Positions 55,327 through 64,000 of a stretch of 64,000 bases of DNA are shown here, piece by piece (the stretch's first letter is position 1; the number at the start of each line of letters is the position of its first letter). The position numbers and the translations under genes are program-made. Location: positions 1,561,501-1,625,500 of the forward strand of contig NZ_JOMJ01000003.1 of NCBI RefSeq assembly GCF_000711295.1, in the 5' to 3' direction. Under the pieces are notes generated by a model, which did no database searches, had not been told where the DNA came from, and worked only from the letters and a program-made list of their open reading frames with translations. This DNA is from Desulfohalovibrio reitneri. GTDB lineage: Bacteria; Desulfobacterota; Desulfovibrionia; Desulfovibrionales; Desulfovibrionaceae.

Positions 55327-56823
55327 ATGCGCAGACGCAGCGGCGTCCTGCTTCATCTCACCAGCCTCCCCTCGGCCTACGGCATCGGCGACCTCGGGCC
55401 CGGGGCGTACTGGTTCGCGGACTTTCTGGCCGAAACCCGGCAGGGCGTGTGGCAGATGCTGCCCATCAACCCCACCACACCGGGCATCGGCAACTCGCCG
55501 TATTCGGCCATTTCCGCCTTCGCTGCCAACTACATGCTCATCAGTCCCGACAAGCTTGTGGCCGACGGCTGGCTGGACGAGGGCGACGTGGACTCCGACG
55601 GTTCATGGCCCGAGGACAAGGTGGACTACAGCGCGGTGGAGGAGTTCAAAGAGGACCTGCTGTGCCGGGCCTACGACCGCAACTTCATACGGCTGGCCGA
55701 GGACACCCTCTTCCACCGCTTCAAAGACGAGAACGCCTACTGGCTGGATGACTTCGCCCTGTTCAAGGCCATCAAGGAGTCGCGCGGCGGACAAATGTGG
55801 ACCCTGTGGCCCCGGGAGCTTCGCCTGCGCGAACAAGGCGCCCTGCGCGAGTTCGCCGGGGAACACCGCGGGCGCATAAGCCAGATCAAGTTCAACCAGT
55901 ACATCTTCGCCCGCCAGTGGGCCGACCTGCGGCGGCACTGCATGGCCCGCCGGGTGCACCTCATGGGCGACGCGCCCATCTACGTCACCCTGGACTCGGC
56001 CGACGTCTGGGCCAACCCCAACCTCTTCAAGCTGGACGAGGACTGCCAGCCCACCCACGTGGCCGGGGTGCCGCCGGATTACTTTTCGGAAACGGGCCAA
56101 CTGTGGGGCAATCCGGTCTTCGACTGGGACCGCCTGCAGGAGCGAGGCTTCGACTGGTGGATCGACCGCCTGCGCCACAACCTGTCCCTGTTCGACTTCC
56201 TGCGCATCGACCACTTCCGGGGTTTCGCCGGCTACTGGGAGATCGAGGCCGGAGAGGAAACCGCCATCAACGGCGAGTGGGTGGACGCCCCCGGCTTCGA
56301 GTTCTTCGACGCCCTGACCACGGCCCTGCCCTCGCTGCCCATCATCGCCGAGGACTTGGGCGTCATCACCCCGGACGTCCGCGAACTGCGCGACGCCTTC
56401 CGCCTGCCCGGCATGAAGATCCTCCAGTTCGGTTTCGGCGACAACGTGGGCGACTCCCACGACGCGCCCCACAACTACACCCGAAACTGCGTGGCCTACA
56501 CCGGCACCCACGACAACAACACCACCCGGGGCTGGTTCGAGGAGGAGGCCACGGAAAAGGACAAGAAGCACCTCTTCGACTACTGCGGCCACGCGTTCAC
56601 GGCCGAGCGCGCCCCCTGGGAGATGATCCGCTTGGCCCAGGCCTCGGTGGCCGAGTTGTGCCTTTTCCCCATGCAGGACCTGCTCTGCCTGGGCTCGGAG
56701 GCGCGCATGAACATCCCGGCCGTTTCCAACGGCAACTGGGAATGGCGGCTTGACGCCGGACTGTTGAACGACGGCGTCAAGGAACAACTGCTTTCCCTGA
56801 CCAAGCTCTTCGGCCGGGGGTAG
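55327..56823 (+). CDS. malQ: 4-alpha-glucanotransferase (amylomaltase)
   Basis: A 498-residue GH77 enzyme that transfers maltooligosyl units and releases glucose. Family features: RRSGVLLHLTSLPSAYGIGDLG at the start (SLPSxYGIGDLG core), MLPINPTTPGIGNSPYS, FLRIDHFRGFAGYWEI with the nucleophile Asp, IIAEDLGVITPDV with the general acid and TGTHDNNTTRGW. Length is normal. Strong AAGGAG lies upstream. With TreS-Mak next door it indicates storage-glucan/trehalose metabolism. Confidence 0.96.
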   Translation: MRRRSGVLLHLTSLPSAYGIGDLGPGAYWFADFLAETRQGVWQMLPINPTTPGIGNSPYSAISAFAANYMLISPDKLVADGWLDEGDVDSDGSWPEDKVDYSAVEEFKEDLLCRAYDRNFIRLAEDTLFHRFKDENAYWLDDFALFKAIKESRGGQMWTLWPRELRLREQGALREFAGEHRGRISQIKFNQYIFARQWADLRRHCMARRVHLMGDAPIYVTLDSADVWANPNLFKLDEDCQPTHVAGVPPDYFSETGQLWGNPVFDWDRLQERGFDWWIDRLRHNLSLFDFLRIDHFRGFAGYWEIEAGEETAINGEWVDAPGFEFFDALTTALPSLPIIAEDLGVITPDVRELRDAFRLPGMKILQFGFGDNVGDSHDAPHNYTRNCVAYTGTHDNNTTRGWFEEEATEKDKKHLFDYCGHAFTAERAPWEMIRLAQASVAELCLFPMQDLLCLGSEARMNIPAVSNGNWEWRLDAGLLNDGVKEQLLSLTKLFGRG

Positions 56824-56874
56824 CCCCGGCCACCTGGAACCCGGCAACCTCCGGAACACGGGAGGAATACGAGA

Positions 56875-57327
56875 ATGGCAAAACCCAAGAAAATACTCCG
56901 CGCGCCCCGCATGGAGCGCTGCATCGGCTGCCACTCCTGCTCGCTATCCTGCGCGCGGCAGGTGCACAAGAAGCTTTCCTGGAACGAATGCGGCATCCGC
57001 ATCAAATCCTCGGGCGGCATCACCACCGGCTTCGAGGCGCGGCTGTGCCTGGGCTGCGACCCGGCACCCTGCGCCGAGGCCTGCCCCACCGAGGCCTACC
57101 GGCAGCGGGAAGGCGGCGGCGTGCTGGTCAACAAGAAGCAGTGCATCCGCTGCGGGGCCTGTGCCGAGGCCTGCCCGGTGGACGCCATCTACCTGTCCCC
57201 GGACAACGAGCCCTTCGTCTGCATCCACTGCGGCCGTTGCGTGCCCTTCTGCCCGCACGACTGCCTTGAGATGATGGAAAAGCCGGAACACGTCTGCGTG
57301 GGAGGGACCTGCGATGTCGACGAATAG
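56875..57327 (+). CDS. Polyferredoxin subunit of the aldehyde oxidoreductase
   Basis: A 150-residue Fe-S protein with four cysteine clusters: CIGCHSCSLSC, CLGCDPAPCAEAC, CIRCGACAEAC and CIHCGRCVPFC, enough for four [4Fe-4S] centres, as in HycB/AOR-type electron-transfer subunits. There is no signal peptide, so it is cytoplasmic. Its end overlaps the AOR gene by 14 bp, so the two are made together and this protein most likely passes electrons between the tungstopterin enzyme and ferredoxin or a downstream partner. Confidence 0.93.
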   Translation: MAKPKKILRAPRMERCIGCHSCSLSCARQVHKKLSWNECGIRIKSSGGITTGFEARLCLGCDPAPCAEACPTEAYRQREGGGVLVNKKQCIRCGACAEACPVDAIYLSPDNEPFVCIHCGRCVPFCPHDCLEMMEKPEHVCVGGTCDVDE

Positions 57328-59104
57328 AGCCTTCCGCGTCCTCGTGCTCCACCTGGACGAGAACAAGTCCCAGGTGCGCCATTTCTCGGACAAGACCCGC
57401 TGGCTTGGGGGCAGCGGCCTGGCCGCCGCCCTGTACCAGGAATACGGCCTGCCGGAGGTGTCCTGGTCCCACCCGGACCAGCCCCTCATCTTCGCCATCG
57501 GCTGCCTGACCGGGTATTTCCCCCTCATGTCCAAGGTGGTCTGCGGCTTCAAGTCGCCCTACCACGACCAGTACGCCGAATCCCACGCCGGGGGGCGGCT
57601 GGCCCTGGCCATGCGCTTCGCTGACTACGACGCCATCGTCATCCGGGGCCGGGCCGAGCACCCCGTGGCCGTGCAGGTGGCCAACAGGGCCATCGAGTTC
57701 GAGAACGTCAACTTCCTATGGGGAACCAACGTGTTCACCGCCGGGCGGGTGCTTCGCCGCACCTTCCCCGGCGGGTCCGGGCACCGCTCCAACATCCGCA
57801 TCGGCCCCGCCGGGGAGACCCTCTCCTCCTACGCCTGCATCAACGTGGACACCTTCCGCCATTTCGGCAGGCTCGGTTCCGGCTCGGTGATGGGGATCAA
57901 GAACCTCAAGGCGCTCAACGTGGTGGGCGACGGCAACCTGGACCTGCCCTCGGACGCGCGCGGCTACACCAAGCTCTTCAAGCGGGTCTACGAGAAAATG
58001 ACCTCCACCGACATGATGAGCAAATACCACGACCTGGGCACGCCGCAGAACCTCATCCCCCTCAACGAGTTGAAATCCCTGCCCTGGGAGAACCTGCAAA
58101 AGACCCACGACGAGCGCGTTTCCGGCATCTCCGGCGAAAAGTTCGCCGAGGAGCTGCTCATGCGCAACACCGCCTGCGCGGGCTGCCCGGTGGGCTGCAT
58201 CCACGTGGGTATGCTGCGGGAGATGTTCCAGGAAGGATACCGCTTCCAGCTTCGCCAGGTGGGCTACGACTACGAGCCCATCTTCGCCGTGGGCTCCATG
58301 CTCGGCGTGACCGACGCCTCCGACGTGCTGGCCATCATGGACGAGGTGGAGAAGCAGGGCGTGGACGTCATGAGCGCGGGCGTGGCCCTGGCCTGGGCCA
58401 CAGAGGCCTTCCAGAAGGGACTCGTTTCCGAGGAGCAGACCGAGGTGCCCCTGGCCTTCGGCGACGCGGAGAACTACAAAGAGGCCATCTGGCTGCTGGG
58501 ACACGCCAAGGGCGAGTTCTACGAGAGGCTGGCCAAGGGCGCCATGGTGGCGGCCCAGCACTACGGCGGCGAGGATTTCGCCTGCGTGCTGGGGCAGGAG
58601 ATGGCCGGCTACGCCACCGGCGAGGTCTTCTTCGCGGCCCAGTCCATGTCGTTCAGACACTCCCACCTGGACGTGGGCGCCTACGGCTTCGACCAGAAGA
58701 ACCAGGAACAGGACGTTGACAAGGCAGTCAATTTCCTGGTGGACGACGAGGCCGACCGCTGCATCCTGACTTCCCTGGTTTCCTGCCTCTTCGCGCGGGG
58801 CGTCTATAAGCCGGACCTGCTGGCCGAATGCTTCACCGCCATGGACCTGCCTGAGCTGGCCGAGTCCATGGGCGAAGCCGGACGAAACATCCAGAGGCTG
58901 CGCTGGAAAACCCGCGCCGACACCGGCTACGACCCCTCCCAGACCAAGGTGCCCAAACGCTTTCTGGAAGTGGAGACCTGGAAGGGAAAACAGGACCCCG
59001 AGTACCTGGAAGCCCTCCGCCAGTCCTACGGCCGGGAGATCAACCGCTTGGCCAAAGAGGGGGCCGACGTCTGGCAACGCCTTGAAAAATCAGAAAAAGA
59101 ATAG
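57314..59104 (+). CDS. aor: Tungsten-dependent aldehyde ferredoxin oxidoreductase
   Basis: A 596-residue AOR family enzyme. The N-terminal region with the bis-pterin-binding GGSGLAAALY and AESHAGGRLALAMRF blocks, the cluster ligands CAGCPVGC (about 291-298) with a later Cys (ILTSLVSCLF, about 489), and GSGSVMGIKNLKA are all visible. It would oxidise aldehydes to acids with ferredoxin, or reduce acids when driven. Members of this family also include benzoyl-CoA reductase-type and formaldehyde enzymes, so the substrate is not fixed. Translation overlaps the polyferredoxin gene. A tandem repeat and terminator follow. Confidence 0.94.
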   Translation: MSTNRAFRVLVLHLDENKSQVRHFSDKTRWLGGSGLAAALYQEYGLPEVSWSHPDQPLIFAIGCLTGYFPLMSKVVCGFKSPYHDQYAESHAGGRLALAMRFADYDAIVIRGRAEHPVAVQVANRAIEFENVNFLWGTNVFTAGRVLRRTFPGGSGHRSNIRIGPAGETLSSYACINVDTFRHFGRLGSGSVMGIKNLKALNVVGDGNLDLPSDARGYTKLFKRVYEKMTSTDMMSKYHDLGTPQNLIPLNELKSLPWENLQKTHDERVSGISGEKFAEELLMRNTACAGCPVGCIHVGMLREMFQEGYRFQLRQVGYDYEPIFAVGSMLGVTDASDVLAIMDEVEKQGVDVMSAGVALAWATEAFQKGLVSEEQTEVPLAFGDAENYKEAIWLLGHAKGEFYERLAKGAMVAAQHYGGEDFACVLGQEMAGYATGEVFFAAQSMSFRHSHLDVGAYGFDQKNQEQDVDKAVNFLVDDEADRCILTSLVSCLFARGVYKPDLLAECFTAMDLPELAESMGEAGRNIQRLRWKTRADTGYDPSQTKVPKRFLEVETWKGKQDPEYLEALRQSYGREINRLAKEGADVWQRLEKSEKE

Positions 59105-59108
59105 CATC

Positions 59109-59160
59109 GTGAATTCGTTTTCACAGCCGTGGTGAATGCGATTTCACAGCGTGGTGAACG
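59109..59160. repeat. Short tandem repeat of GTGAA...TTTCAC units
   Basis: Two units of 23 and 22 bp plus a partial third: GTGAATTCGTTTTCACAGC and GTGAATGCGATTTCACAGC, each ending CGTG or GTG, then GTGAACG. Every unit is itself an inverted repeat (GTGAA / TTTCAC). It lies directly after the AOR stop codon and before the terminator, so it would be in the 3' end of the mRNA. Confidence 0.75.
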
Positions 59161-59194
59161 AGGCGCGGGAGGCAAACCTTCCCGCGCCTTTTTT
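59161..59194 (+). terminator. Intrinsic terminator after AOR
   Basis: AGGCGCGGGAGG (59161-59172) pairs with CCTTCCCGCGCCT (59177-59189) with one bulged base and a 4-nt loop, followed by a T-run (T89-T94). Confidence 0.88.
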
Positions 59195-59371
59195 CAGGGA
59201 ATCAGACGAGTCGCCACAGTCGGGAACAAAAGATGACGGGAATGCCGGGCGGTCCGGAGATTGCGGGAAGCGTCTGCCAGGCATGGCCCTCCTCGCCCAT
59301 CGGCCTTTCATGCGTGGGTCGCGAAATCGGGCTGCAATCTCCCGACTCCTCCCCTTCCCTCATATATCTCC

Positions 59372-60157
59372 TCACTCCATGACCTGCCTTCCCAGGCTGC
59401 CGCGCTCGCGCACCTTGACCAGGGTGCGGCGGAAGTAGAGGCCCGCCGCCAGCATCCAGGGGATGCAGAGGCCGAAGGCCCAGGCCAGGTATTCGGGCGA
59501 GGCCTCGCCCCGCAGGGTGGCGCGCATGCCCTCGAACACCCATGTGGAAGGCAGGGAGAGGGCGGCGTATTGCAGCCACTCCGGCAAAACGGTGACGGGG
59601 TAGAAGACGGCGGAGAAGGGTTGCAGCAGGAAGGGCACGCCCCAGATGAGGCCTTCCGCGGCGCGGCCGTAGCGGAAGATGAGGCCCATGGTGACCAGCC
59701 CCACGGCCCAGCCGAAGATGAGCAGCGCGCCGTAGAGGGGGGCGATCATCCAGCCCACGGCCAGGATGTCGAAGCCGTAGAAGGGCATGGCCAGCACCCC
59801 CAGCAGGCAGGAGGTGAGCAGGCTCTTGACCACGCCGATGGCGCAGACCGCGGCCACCATCTCCGCGGGCGTGGCCGGGGAGATGAAGAGGTTGATGATG
59901 TTGCGTGCCCAGAACTCCTCGGTGATGGACAGGGAGATGGACTGCTGGGCGCGGTAGAGGATTTCCCAGAAGATCATGGCTCCCAGCAGGAAGGAGACCG
60001 CCCCGCCCTGGGCCAGCTCCCGCACGTACAGGGTCAGGAAGCCCCAGACGAAAAGGTCCATGAGGGGCCAGAAGACGATCTCCATGCAGCGGGGCAGGCT
60101 GCGCTTGTGCAGGTAGGCGTGCCGCAGCATGATGGCGGCCACGGGGCGGGGACGCAT
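59372..60157 (-). CDS. ABC-2 type exporter permease
   Basis: A 261-residue membrane protein with about six helices and the ABC-2/NodJ-type pattern (AIMLRHAYLHKRSLPRCMEIVF at the start, then helices ending with a WVFEGMRATLRG loop near the periplasmic side). Its ATG overlaps the ATPase stop (ATGA) and GGGAGGCAAAGG lies upstream, so it forms a two-gene exporter. Substrate unknown; lipids, polysaccharides or drugs are typical. Confidence 0.88.
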   Translation of the reverse strand: MRPRPVAAIMLRHAYLHKRSLPRCMEIVFWPLMDLFVWGFLTLYVRELAQGGAVSFLLGAMIFWEILYRAQQSISLSITEEFWARNIINLFISPATPAEMVAAVCAIGVVKSLLTSCLLGVLAMPFYGFDILAVGWMIAPLYGALLIFGWAVGLVTMGLIFRYGRAAEGLIWGVPFLLQPFSAVFYPVTVLPEWLQYAALSLPSTWVFEGMRATLRGEASPEYLAWAFGLCIPWMLAAGLYFRRTLVKVRERGSLGRQVME

Positions 60158-60909
60158 CAGCCTTTGCCTCCCGGCGTGAGCGCGCCGTCGCGGGCCACGC
60201 GGATGAACATGTGCTCCAGGTCCTCGCTCTGGGCGCGGGCCACCACCTCGGCGACGGGGCCCTGGTCCAGCACCCGCCCCCGGGCCAGAAAGACCACCTC
60301 GTCGCAGACCTCCTCCACCTCGCGCATGTTGTGGGAGGTGAAGAGCATGGTGGTGCCGGATTCCTCGCGGATGTCGCGCACCAGGGAACGCATGCGGTCG
60401 GCCATGTCCGGGTCCAGGGAGGCGGTGGGCTCGTCCAGAAAGAGGATTTCCGGCTTGTTGAGCAGGGCCTTGGCCAGGTTCAGCCGGGTGGTCTGGCCGC
60501 TGGAGAGGGAGCCGGTGAGGCGGTTGGCCAGCTCGGCTATGCCCAGCCACTCCAGCACTTCCGCCGCGCGCTCTTTGGGTCGGTCCACGCCGTAGAGCAT
60601 GGCGAATACCCGCATGTTCTCCCAGACCTTCAGGTTTTCCGGCATGTTCACGTAAGCCGAGGAAAAGTTGACCCGGGAGAGGACCTCGCGTCGGTTGGCG
60701 GCCAGCTCCATGCCCAGCACCCGCACCTGGCCCCCCGTGGGGGTCAAAAGGCCCAGGAGCATGTGGATGGTGGTGGTCTTGCCCGCGCCGTTGGGGCCCA
60801 AAAGCCCCACGATGCGGCCCCGGCCGACGCCGAAAGTCACGTCGTCCACGGCCCTGACATCGCCAAAGCGCTTGGACAGACCGGTTACCTCGATGACGTT
60901 CTCGGACAT
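60157..60909 (-). CDS. ABC transporter ATP-binding protein
   Basis: A 250-residue ATPase. Walker A GPNGAGKTTT (about 39-48), signature LSSGQTTRLNLAKALL (about 138), Walker B ILFLDEPTASLDP (about 158) and the H-loop SHNMREVEEV are intact. It resembles the YadG/drug-exporter class (CcmA-type). The signature motif is LSSGQT rather than LSGGQ. Forms the exporter with the downstream permease; the UbiB-like gene lies 41 bp upstream. Confidence 0.93.
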   Translation of the reverse strand: MSENVIEVTGLSKRFGDVRAVDDVTFGVGRGRIVGLLGPNGAGKTTTIHMLLGLLTPTGGQVRVLGMELAANRREVLSRVNFSSAYVNMPENLKVWENMRVFAMLYGVDRPKERAAEVLEWLGIAELANRLTGSLSSGQTTRLNLAKALLNKPEILFLDEPTASLDPDMADRMRSLVRDIREESGTTMLFTSHNMREVEEVCDEVVFLARGRVLDQGPVAEVVARAQSEDLEHMFIRVARDGALTPGGKG

Positions 60910-60950
60910 GGACGGGGACTGTAAACCTGTTCGCGGTTCAGGGCCAGGGA

Positions 60951-62486
60951 TCAGCGCAGGGCGGTCCACAACCGCACGGCCCCCAGGGCCAGCAGGGTCC
61001 AGGCGGCCCAGGCCGTGTCCAGCAGGGCGGCGGCCAGCCCGACGGCCACCAGAACCAGGCCCAGGGCGGCCGGACGCAGCCTGTCCAGAAAGGCATGCAC
61101 CAGTTCGGAGATGGTGTCCCCGTGGAGCCGGACTGCCAACTCCTCCTCCGCCAGCCCCTGCAAGACGGACTTGGCTCGCCGCACGGTGAGGGGCAGGTCC
61201 CTGGCCTCCCCGGCCAGGGTGGGCAGCAGGCCGGAGCGGCCCAGCGCCCGGCGAAGGTTCCCCTTGAGCACCGGCAGCACGTCCTTGATGCCGTTGAAGT
61301 TCTCTATGTAGGTGGTGCCCAGCCCCTCCACCAGCGAGGAGGCGCGCATGACGTAGACCACCTCCTGCGGCAGCTTGAAGGGCAGGTCCTGCATCTCCTC
61401 CAGCACGCCCCAGGCCAGCTCCTGCATGGATGAGGCGGACAGGGCCTCGTTCTCGAAGATGGAGAACATGCGCTCGGCGAACTCCCGCACCAGCTCGTCC
61501 GGGGCCTGCCGTGTGACCACCCCAAGCCGCTTGCAGGCGGCCACGTACTGGTCGAAATCCCGTTCGTTGGCCGCCTTGACCAGCTCGATCATGGCTACGC
61601 GAGTGCTTTCCGGCAACCGCTTGACCATGCCGAAGTCCAGCAGGACGATGGTGGAGTCGTCTCGCACCAGGATGTTGCCGGGGTGGGGGTCGCAGTGGAA
61701 GTCCCCCTTGACCAGCATCTGCTCGGTGTAGAACTCGATGACCGTGTTCAGCACCACCCGGAAGTCCGCCCCGGACGAGGCCATGGCCCTGCGGTCGTCG
61801 ATGCGGAAGCCTTCCTCGTAGCTCATGGCCAGGGCGGCCTTGGAGGAAAGCTCCGGGTACGAACGCGGCAGGACCACCCCGGTGAACCCGCCGTACAACC
61901 GCCGGAACCGCTCCAGGTTGTCTCGCTCCCGGGCCATGTCGCACTCGCGGCGCAGCATGGCGTCGAACTCCAGCAGCACCGCCTCCAGGGAGTTGCGGGT
62001 GGCGCGGGAGAAAAAGGGACGGAACAACGCCAGGGCCAGGCGCAGGATGCGCAAATCCTCCCGCACCCGCCGCTCGATGCCCCGGCGGCGGATTTTCACC
62101 GCCAGCCGCGTGCCGTCCGGCAGTTTGGCGTGGTGCACTTGGCCGATGGTGGCCGAGGCAAGGGGGCGTTCATCAAACACGGCGAACGGCGAGCCATCCG
62201 GGTAGGCGCGCGCGAACTGGCGCCGAAGGTCCTCCGCGGGCATGGGCTCCATCTCGTCATGGATGGTGCGCAACTCCGCCAGATACTCCTCTGTGAAAAA
62301 GTCCGCCCGCGTGGCCAGCACCTGGGCCAGCTTCATGAAGCTGACGCCAAGCTCCAGTATGGCCCGCCGCAGTTCGGCCGGCCCCTGCGGGCGCAGCAGC
62401 AGGAAACGACCCCGCCGCCGCACCACGCAAAAGACGGTCAAAAGAACCCGGAACGCCTTGCAGAAACGCCCGGGCGAGGGAATCAC
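60951..62486 (-). CDS. UbiB/AarF (ABC1) family atypical kinase
   Basis: A 511-residue ABC1 kinase-like protein. Typical features: KLAQVLATRADFF (KxGQ-like region), the Ala-rich loop RPLASATIGQVHHAKL that replaces a glycine-rich loop, AVKIRRRG, FHCDPHPGNILV and LLDFGMVKRL. Two C-terminal transmembrane helices follow (about 463-505). UbiB proteins help handle isoprenoid lipids such as ubiquinone or menaquinone. The start is GTG 62486 with AGGGGAT upstream. It follows the phasin-like gene by only 3 bp, a pairing frequently seen in other bacteria. Confidence 0.93.
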   Translation of the reverse strand: MIPSPGRFCKAFRVLLTVFCVVRRRGRFLLLRPQGPAELRRAILELGVSFMKLAQVLATRADFFTEEYLAELRTIHDEMEPMPAEDLRRQFARAYPDGSPFAVFDERPLASATIGQVHHAKLPDGTRLAVKIRRRGIERRVREDLRILRLALALFRPFFSRATRNSLEAVLLEFDAMLRRECDMARERDNLERFRRLYGGFTGVVLPRSYPELSSKAALAMSYEEGFRIDDRRAMASSGADFRVVLNTVIEFYTEQMLVKGDFHCDPHPGNILVRDDSTIVLLDFGMVKRLPESTRVAMIELVKAANERDFDQYVAACKRLGVVTRQAPDELVREFAERMFSIFENEALSASSMQELAWGVLEEMQDLPFKLPQEVVYVMRASSLVEGLGTTYIENFNGIKDVLPVLKGNLRRALGRSGLLPTLAGEARDLPLTVRRAKSVLQGLAEEELAVRLHGDTISELVHAFLDRLRPAALGLVLVAVGLAAALLDTAWAAWTLLALGAVRLWTALR

Positions 62487-62489
62487 GCC

Positions 62490-62765
62490 CTATCCCCTGG
62501 AGGCCAGCATGTCCTTGAGTTCCTGGATGTCCTTCTTGGTTGCCAGGCCCAGTTCCTCGGCGGCCTCCTTCATCATCTCCTTGGTGCGCTCCTCGAACTC
62601 CTTCCTCTCCTTCTCGCCCCGGGCGCGCATCTCCTCCAGGAAGCTTTCAGCCTCCTCACGGCTCATCTTGCCCTGCTCGGCCATCTCGTCGGCCAGCTTG
62701 TCCAGACGGTCCTTGGCCATATAGGCCGCGCCCATTCCCAGGTACATCAGATCGGTCAGCTTCAT
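62490..62765 (-). CDS. Phasin-like coiled-coil protein
   Basis: A 91-residue protein, nearly all charged amphipathic helix with a hydrophobic first ~15 residues (LTDLMYLGMGAAY). The ending GLATKKDIQELKDML is typical of phasin/PhaF-like regulatory helices. It probably coats or regulates its partner membrane protein, here UbiB. The ATG at 62765 is chosen for GGAG six bases upstream. Confidence 0.82.
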   Translation of the reverse strand: MKLTDLMYLGMGAAYMAKDRLDKLADEMAEQGKMSREEAESFLEEMRARGEKERKEFEERTKEMMKEAAEELGLATKKDIQELKDMLASRG

Positions 62766-62954
62766 TTCGGGCTCCATAGGTCTCGGCCCGGACCATTCCG
62801 GGTCTTGCCGAGCATAGCACGACAGCCCGGAAAAAATGAAGATGCTCCCCCAACCTGGCGCGCTGACGGCAAAATCAGCCACGCTTCCTTGCCCTCGGCC
62901 GCTCCCCCTGCCATAACAATGGAGAAAATCAGACAAGCACACCCGGAGCCTCCC

Positions 62955-63833
62955 ATGGAAAAACACCTTCTGCTGACCGTTTCCGGCGACCGCACCGCCT
63001 CCTACCCGCTGCGTTTCGTCAAAGGCTTCTTCAACCAGTTCTGCGACCTCCGCATCACCCTGCTCTACGTCGCCCCCCGGCCAGCCGGAGGCACGTTCGA
63101 CCCCTCCCTGCAGCCGGAGCAGCACGCCCTGGCGGAAATGGAGGAGGCCAAACGCACTTCCTCCCACGAGGCCCTGGACTATGCCTACGACTGGATCACC
63201 TACCGCGCCTGCGACCCCTCCAAAGTCACCAAGAAAGTAGTCCACTCGCAAATGGGCACCGTGGGCGAAATCATCCATGAAGCGCAAAAGGGCATGTACG
63301 ACGCCGTGGCCCTGGGGCGACGCGGGGTCTCCTGGCTGGAGGAAATGGTCAGCGACTCCGTCTCCCACAAAATCCTGTGGCAAAAGCTCGACTTCCCCAT
63401 CTGGATCTGCCGACGCCCCGACGAACTCAACCAGCGCAAGAACGTCCTGCTCTGCGTGGACGAAACCACCGCCTCCGACCGCATCGCCGACCACGTGGGA
63501 TTCATGCTCGGCAACGAGGAGGAGCACAACATCACCATATTCCATGTCAAACGCGACAATCCGCGCATCACCACGGAAACACAGAAAATAATCGATCACA
63601 CTGAATCCGTGCTCATCGAAAACGGATTCCCCCAGGAACAACTCTCCGTGCGCGTCTCCCAGGCCAAAGACCCGGCCAGCGCCATCCTGGAAGAAGCCGA
63701 ACAAGGCCGCTACGCCGTGGTTGCCTGCGGACGCAACGCCGACGAACCCTCCAGCAAAGACCGCTTCCTCCCCTCCTCCACAACCACCAAGCTCCTCCGC
63801 CGCATCAACACCACCCTGTGGGTGAGCAAATAG
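62955..63833 (+). CDS. Universal stress protein, two UspA domains
   Basis: A 292-residue tandem UspA protein. Domain 1 (about 1-150) begins KHLLLTVSGD and ends SHKILWQKLDFPIWICRRP; domain 2 (about 158-290) begins KNVLLCVDE and ends TTKLLRRINTTLWV. The ATP-binding GxxG-x9-GS motif is not clear, which points to a non-nucleotide or modified class. Probably a stress-response protein. It stands alone and is followed 15 bp later by repeat copy D. Confidence 0.9.
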   Translation: MEKHLLLTVSGDRTASYPLRFVKGFFNQFCDLRITLLYVAPRPAGGTFDPSLQPEQHALAEMEEAKRTSSHEALDYAYDWITYRACDPSKVTKKVVHSQMGTVGEIIHEAQKGMYDAVALGRRGVSWLEEMVSDSVSHKILWQKLDFPIWICRRPDELNQRKNVLLCVDETTASDRIADHVGFMLGNEEEHNITIFHVKRDNPRITTETQKIIDHTESVLIENGFPQEQLSVRVSQAKDPASAILEEAEQGRYAVVACGRNADEPSSKDRFLPSSTTTKLLRRINTTLWVSK

Positions 63834-63848
63834 GAAGAGGAGAGATAC

Positions 63849-63945
63849 GGGGAAGATTTCGCCCTGCGGGCGACCAGGGCCTGCGCGGCCCTGGACCCGC
63901 GGCAGGATAATCCTGCACGTGTATCGCGGGATGAAGCGCGTCGGG
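63849..63945 (-). repeat. Dispersed structured repeat, copy D
   Basis: Minus-strand copy with altered first stem, GCAGGA-TTA-TCCTGC in place of GCAAAG-TTA-CTTTGC, so both sides changed together. Stem 2 is CCAGGGCC-GCGCA-GGCCCTGG and stem 3 TCGCCC-GCA-GGGCGA. It lies 15 bp after the universal stress protein stop in the same relative orientation as the other three copies. Bases 63946-64000 show nothing else. Confidence 0.88.
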
Positions 63946-64000
63946 TTAAAGGAGAGGGAACACCACGGCGAACTGACTGTTGTGGAACGCGTCCACCGGT

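Noticed and set aside
59109-59160. Rex operator near AOR
   Set aside because: GTGAA/TTTCAC resembles Rex half-sites, but the array lies after the AOR stop and before a terminator, with no promoter for a downstream gene.

Overview
The window is GC-rich and densely coded. It looks like part of a chromosome of a Desulfovibrionales-type sulfate reducer (Desulfobacterota). This is inferred from gene content, not from any search. The clues are an ATP synthase cluster limited to atpZ-atpI-atpB-atpE and followed by rex, a tungsten aldehyde oxidoreductase with a ferredoxin partner, a giant HgdC/BadF-type activase, oxygen-defence genes in an anaerobe, and many histidine kinase, PAS and GGDEF proteins. 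I see no rRNA, tRNA, CRISPR array or intact insertion sequence.

Layout. 0.8-2.3 kb: membrane protein plus sensor kinase. 2.4-7.2 kb: a LysR regulator divergent from an M24 enzyme that resembles the DMSP lyase DddP, a radical SAM protein and an orphan betaine-type binding protein; this is the best candidate for an undescribed pathway. 7.3-13.7 kb: an APC permease fused to a degenerate EIIA-like domain, a two-RCK K+ channel, and an operon of two DUF1538 membrane proteins with PII-like and CBS proteins. 13.8-17.5 kb: a small hypothetical, a PAS/SpoIIE phosphatase and catalase. 17.9-29.8 kb: signalling genes (a broken CheB-CheR-kinase fusion, MCP, an unusual channel, an XRE-kinase fusion, a GGDEF protein) with a B12 radical SAM protein. 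29.9-33.8 kb: DEAD-box helicase and a frameshifted Lon-like protease. 34-36.6 kb: atpZIBE and rex. 36.7-40.8 kb: YitT protein, SAM hydroxide adenosyltransferase, cobS and small proteins. 41.2-46.2 kb: peroxiredoxin with a Fur/PerR regulator, then a P1B metal ATPase with small HMA-like proteins. 46.6-51.5 kb: giant activase and TPR protein. 51.7-59.1 kb: trehalose synthase-maltokinase, malQ, ferredoxin and AOR. 59.4-63.8 kb: ABC exporter, UbiB-like kinase, phasin-like protein and a universal stress protein.

Two repeat families stand out. One is a ~100-bp element in four copies. Each copy lies just 3' of a gene in the same relative orientation, and its three hairpins show compensatory changes between copies. 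The other is a 176-bp element with 20-bp terminal inverted repeats at 54964-55139, with a degraded relative at the window start.

Three genes (CheB-CheR fusion, GNAT, Lon-like) each carry one -1 frameshift, and in all three adding one G to a G run restores the frame. Base-calling error is therefore at least as likely as three real pseudogenes.
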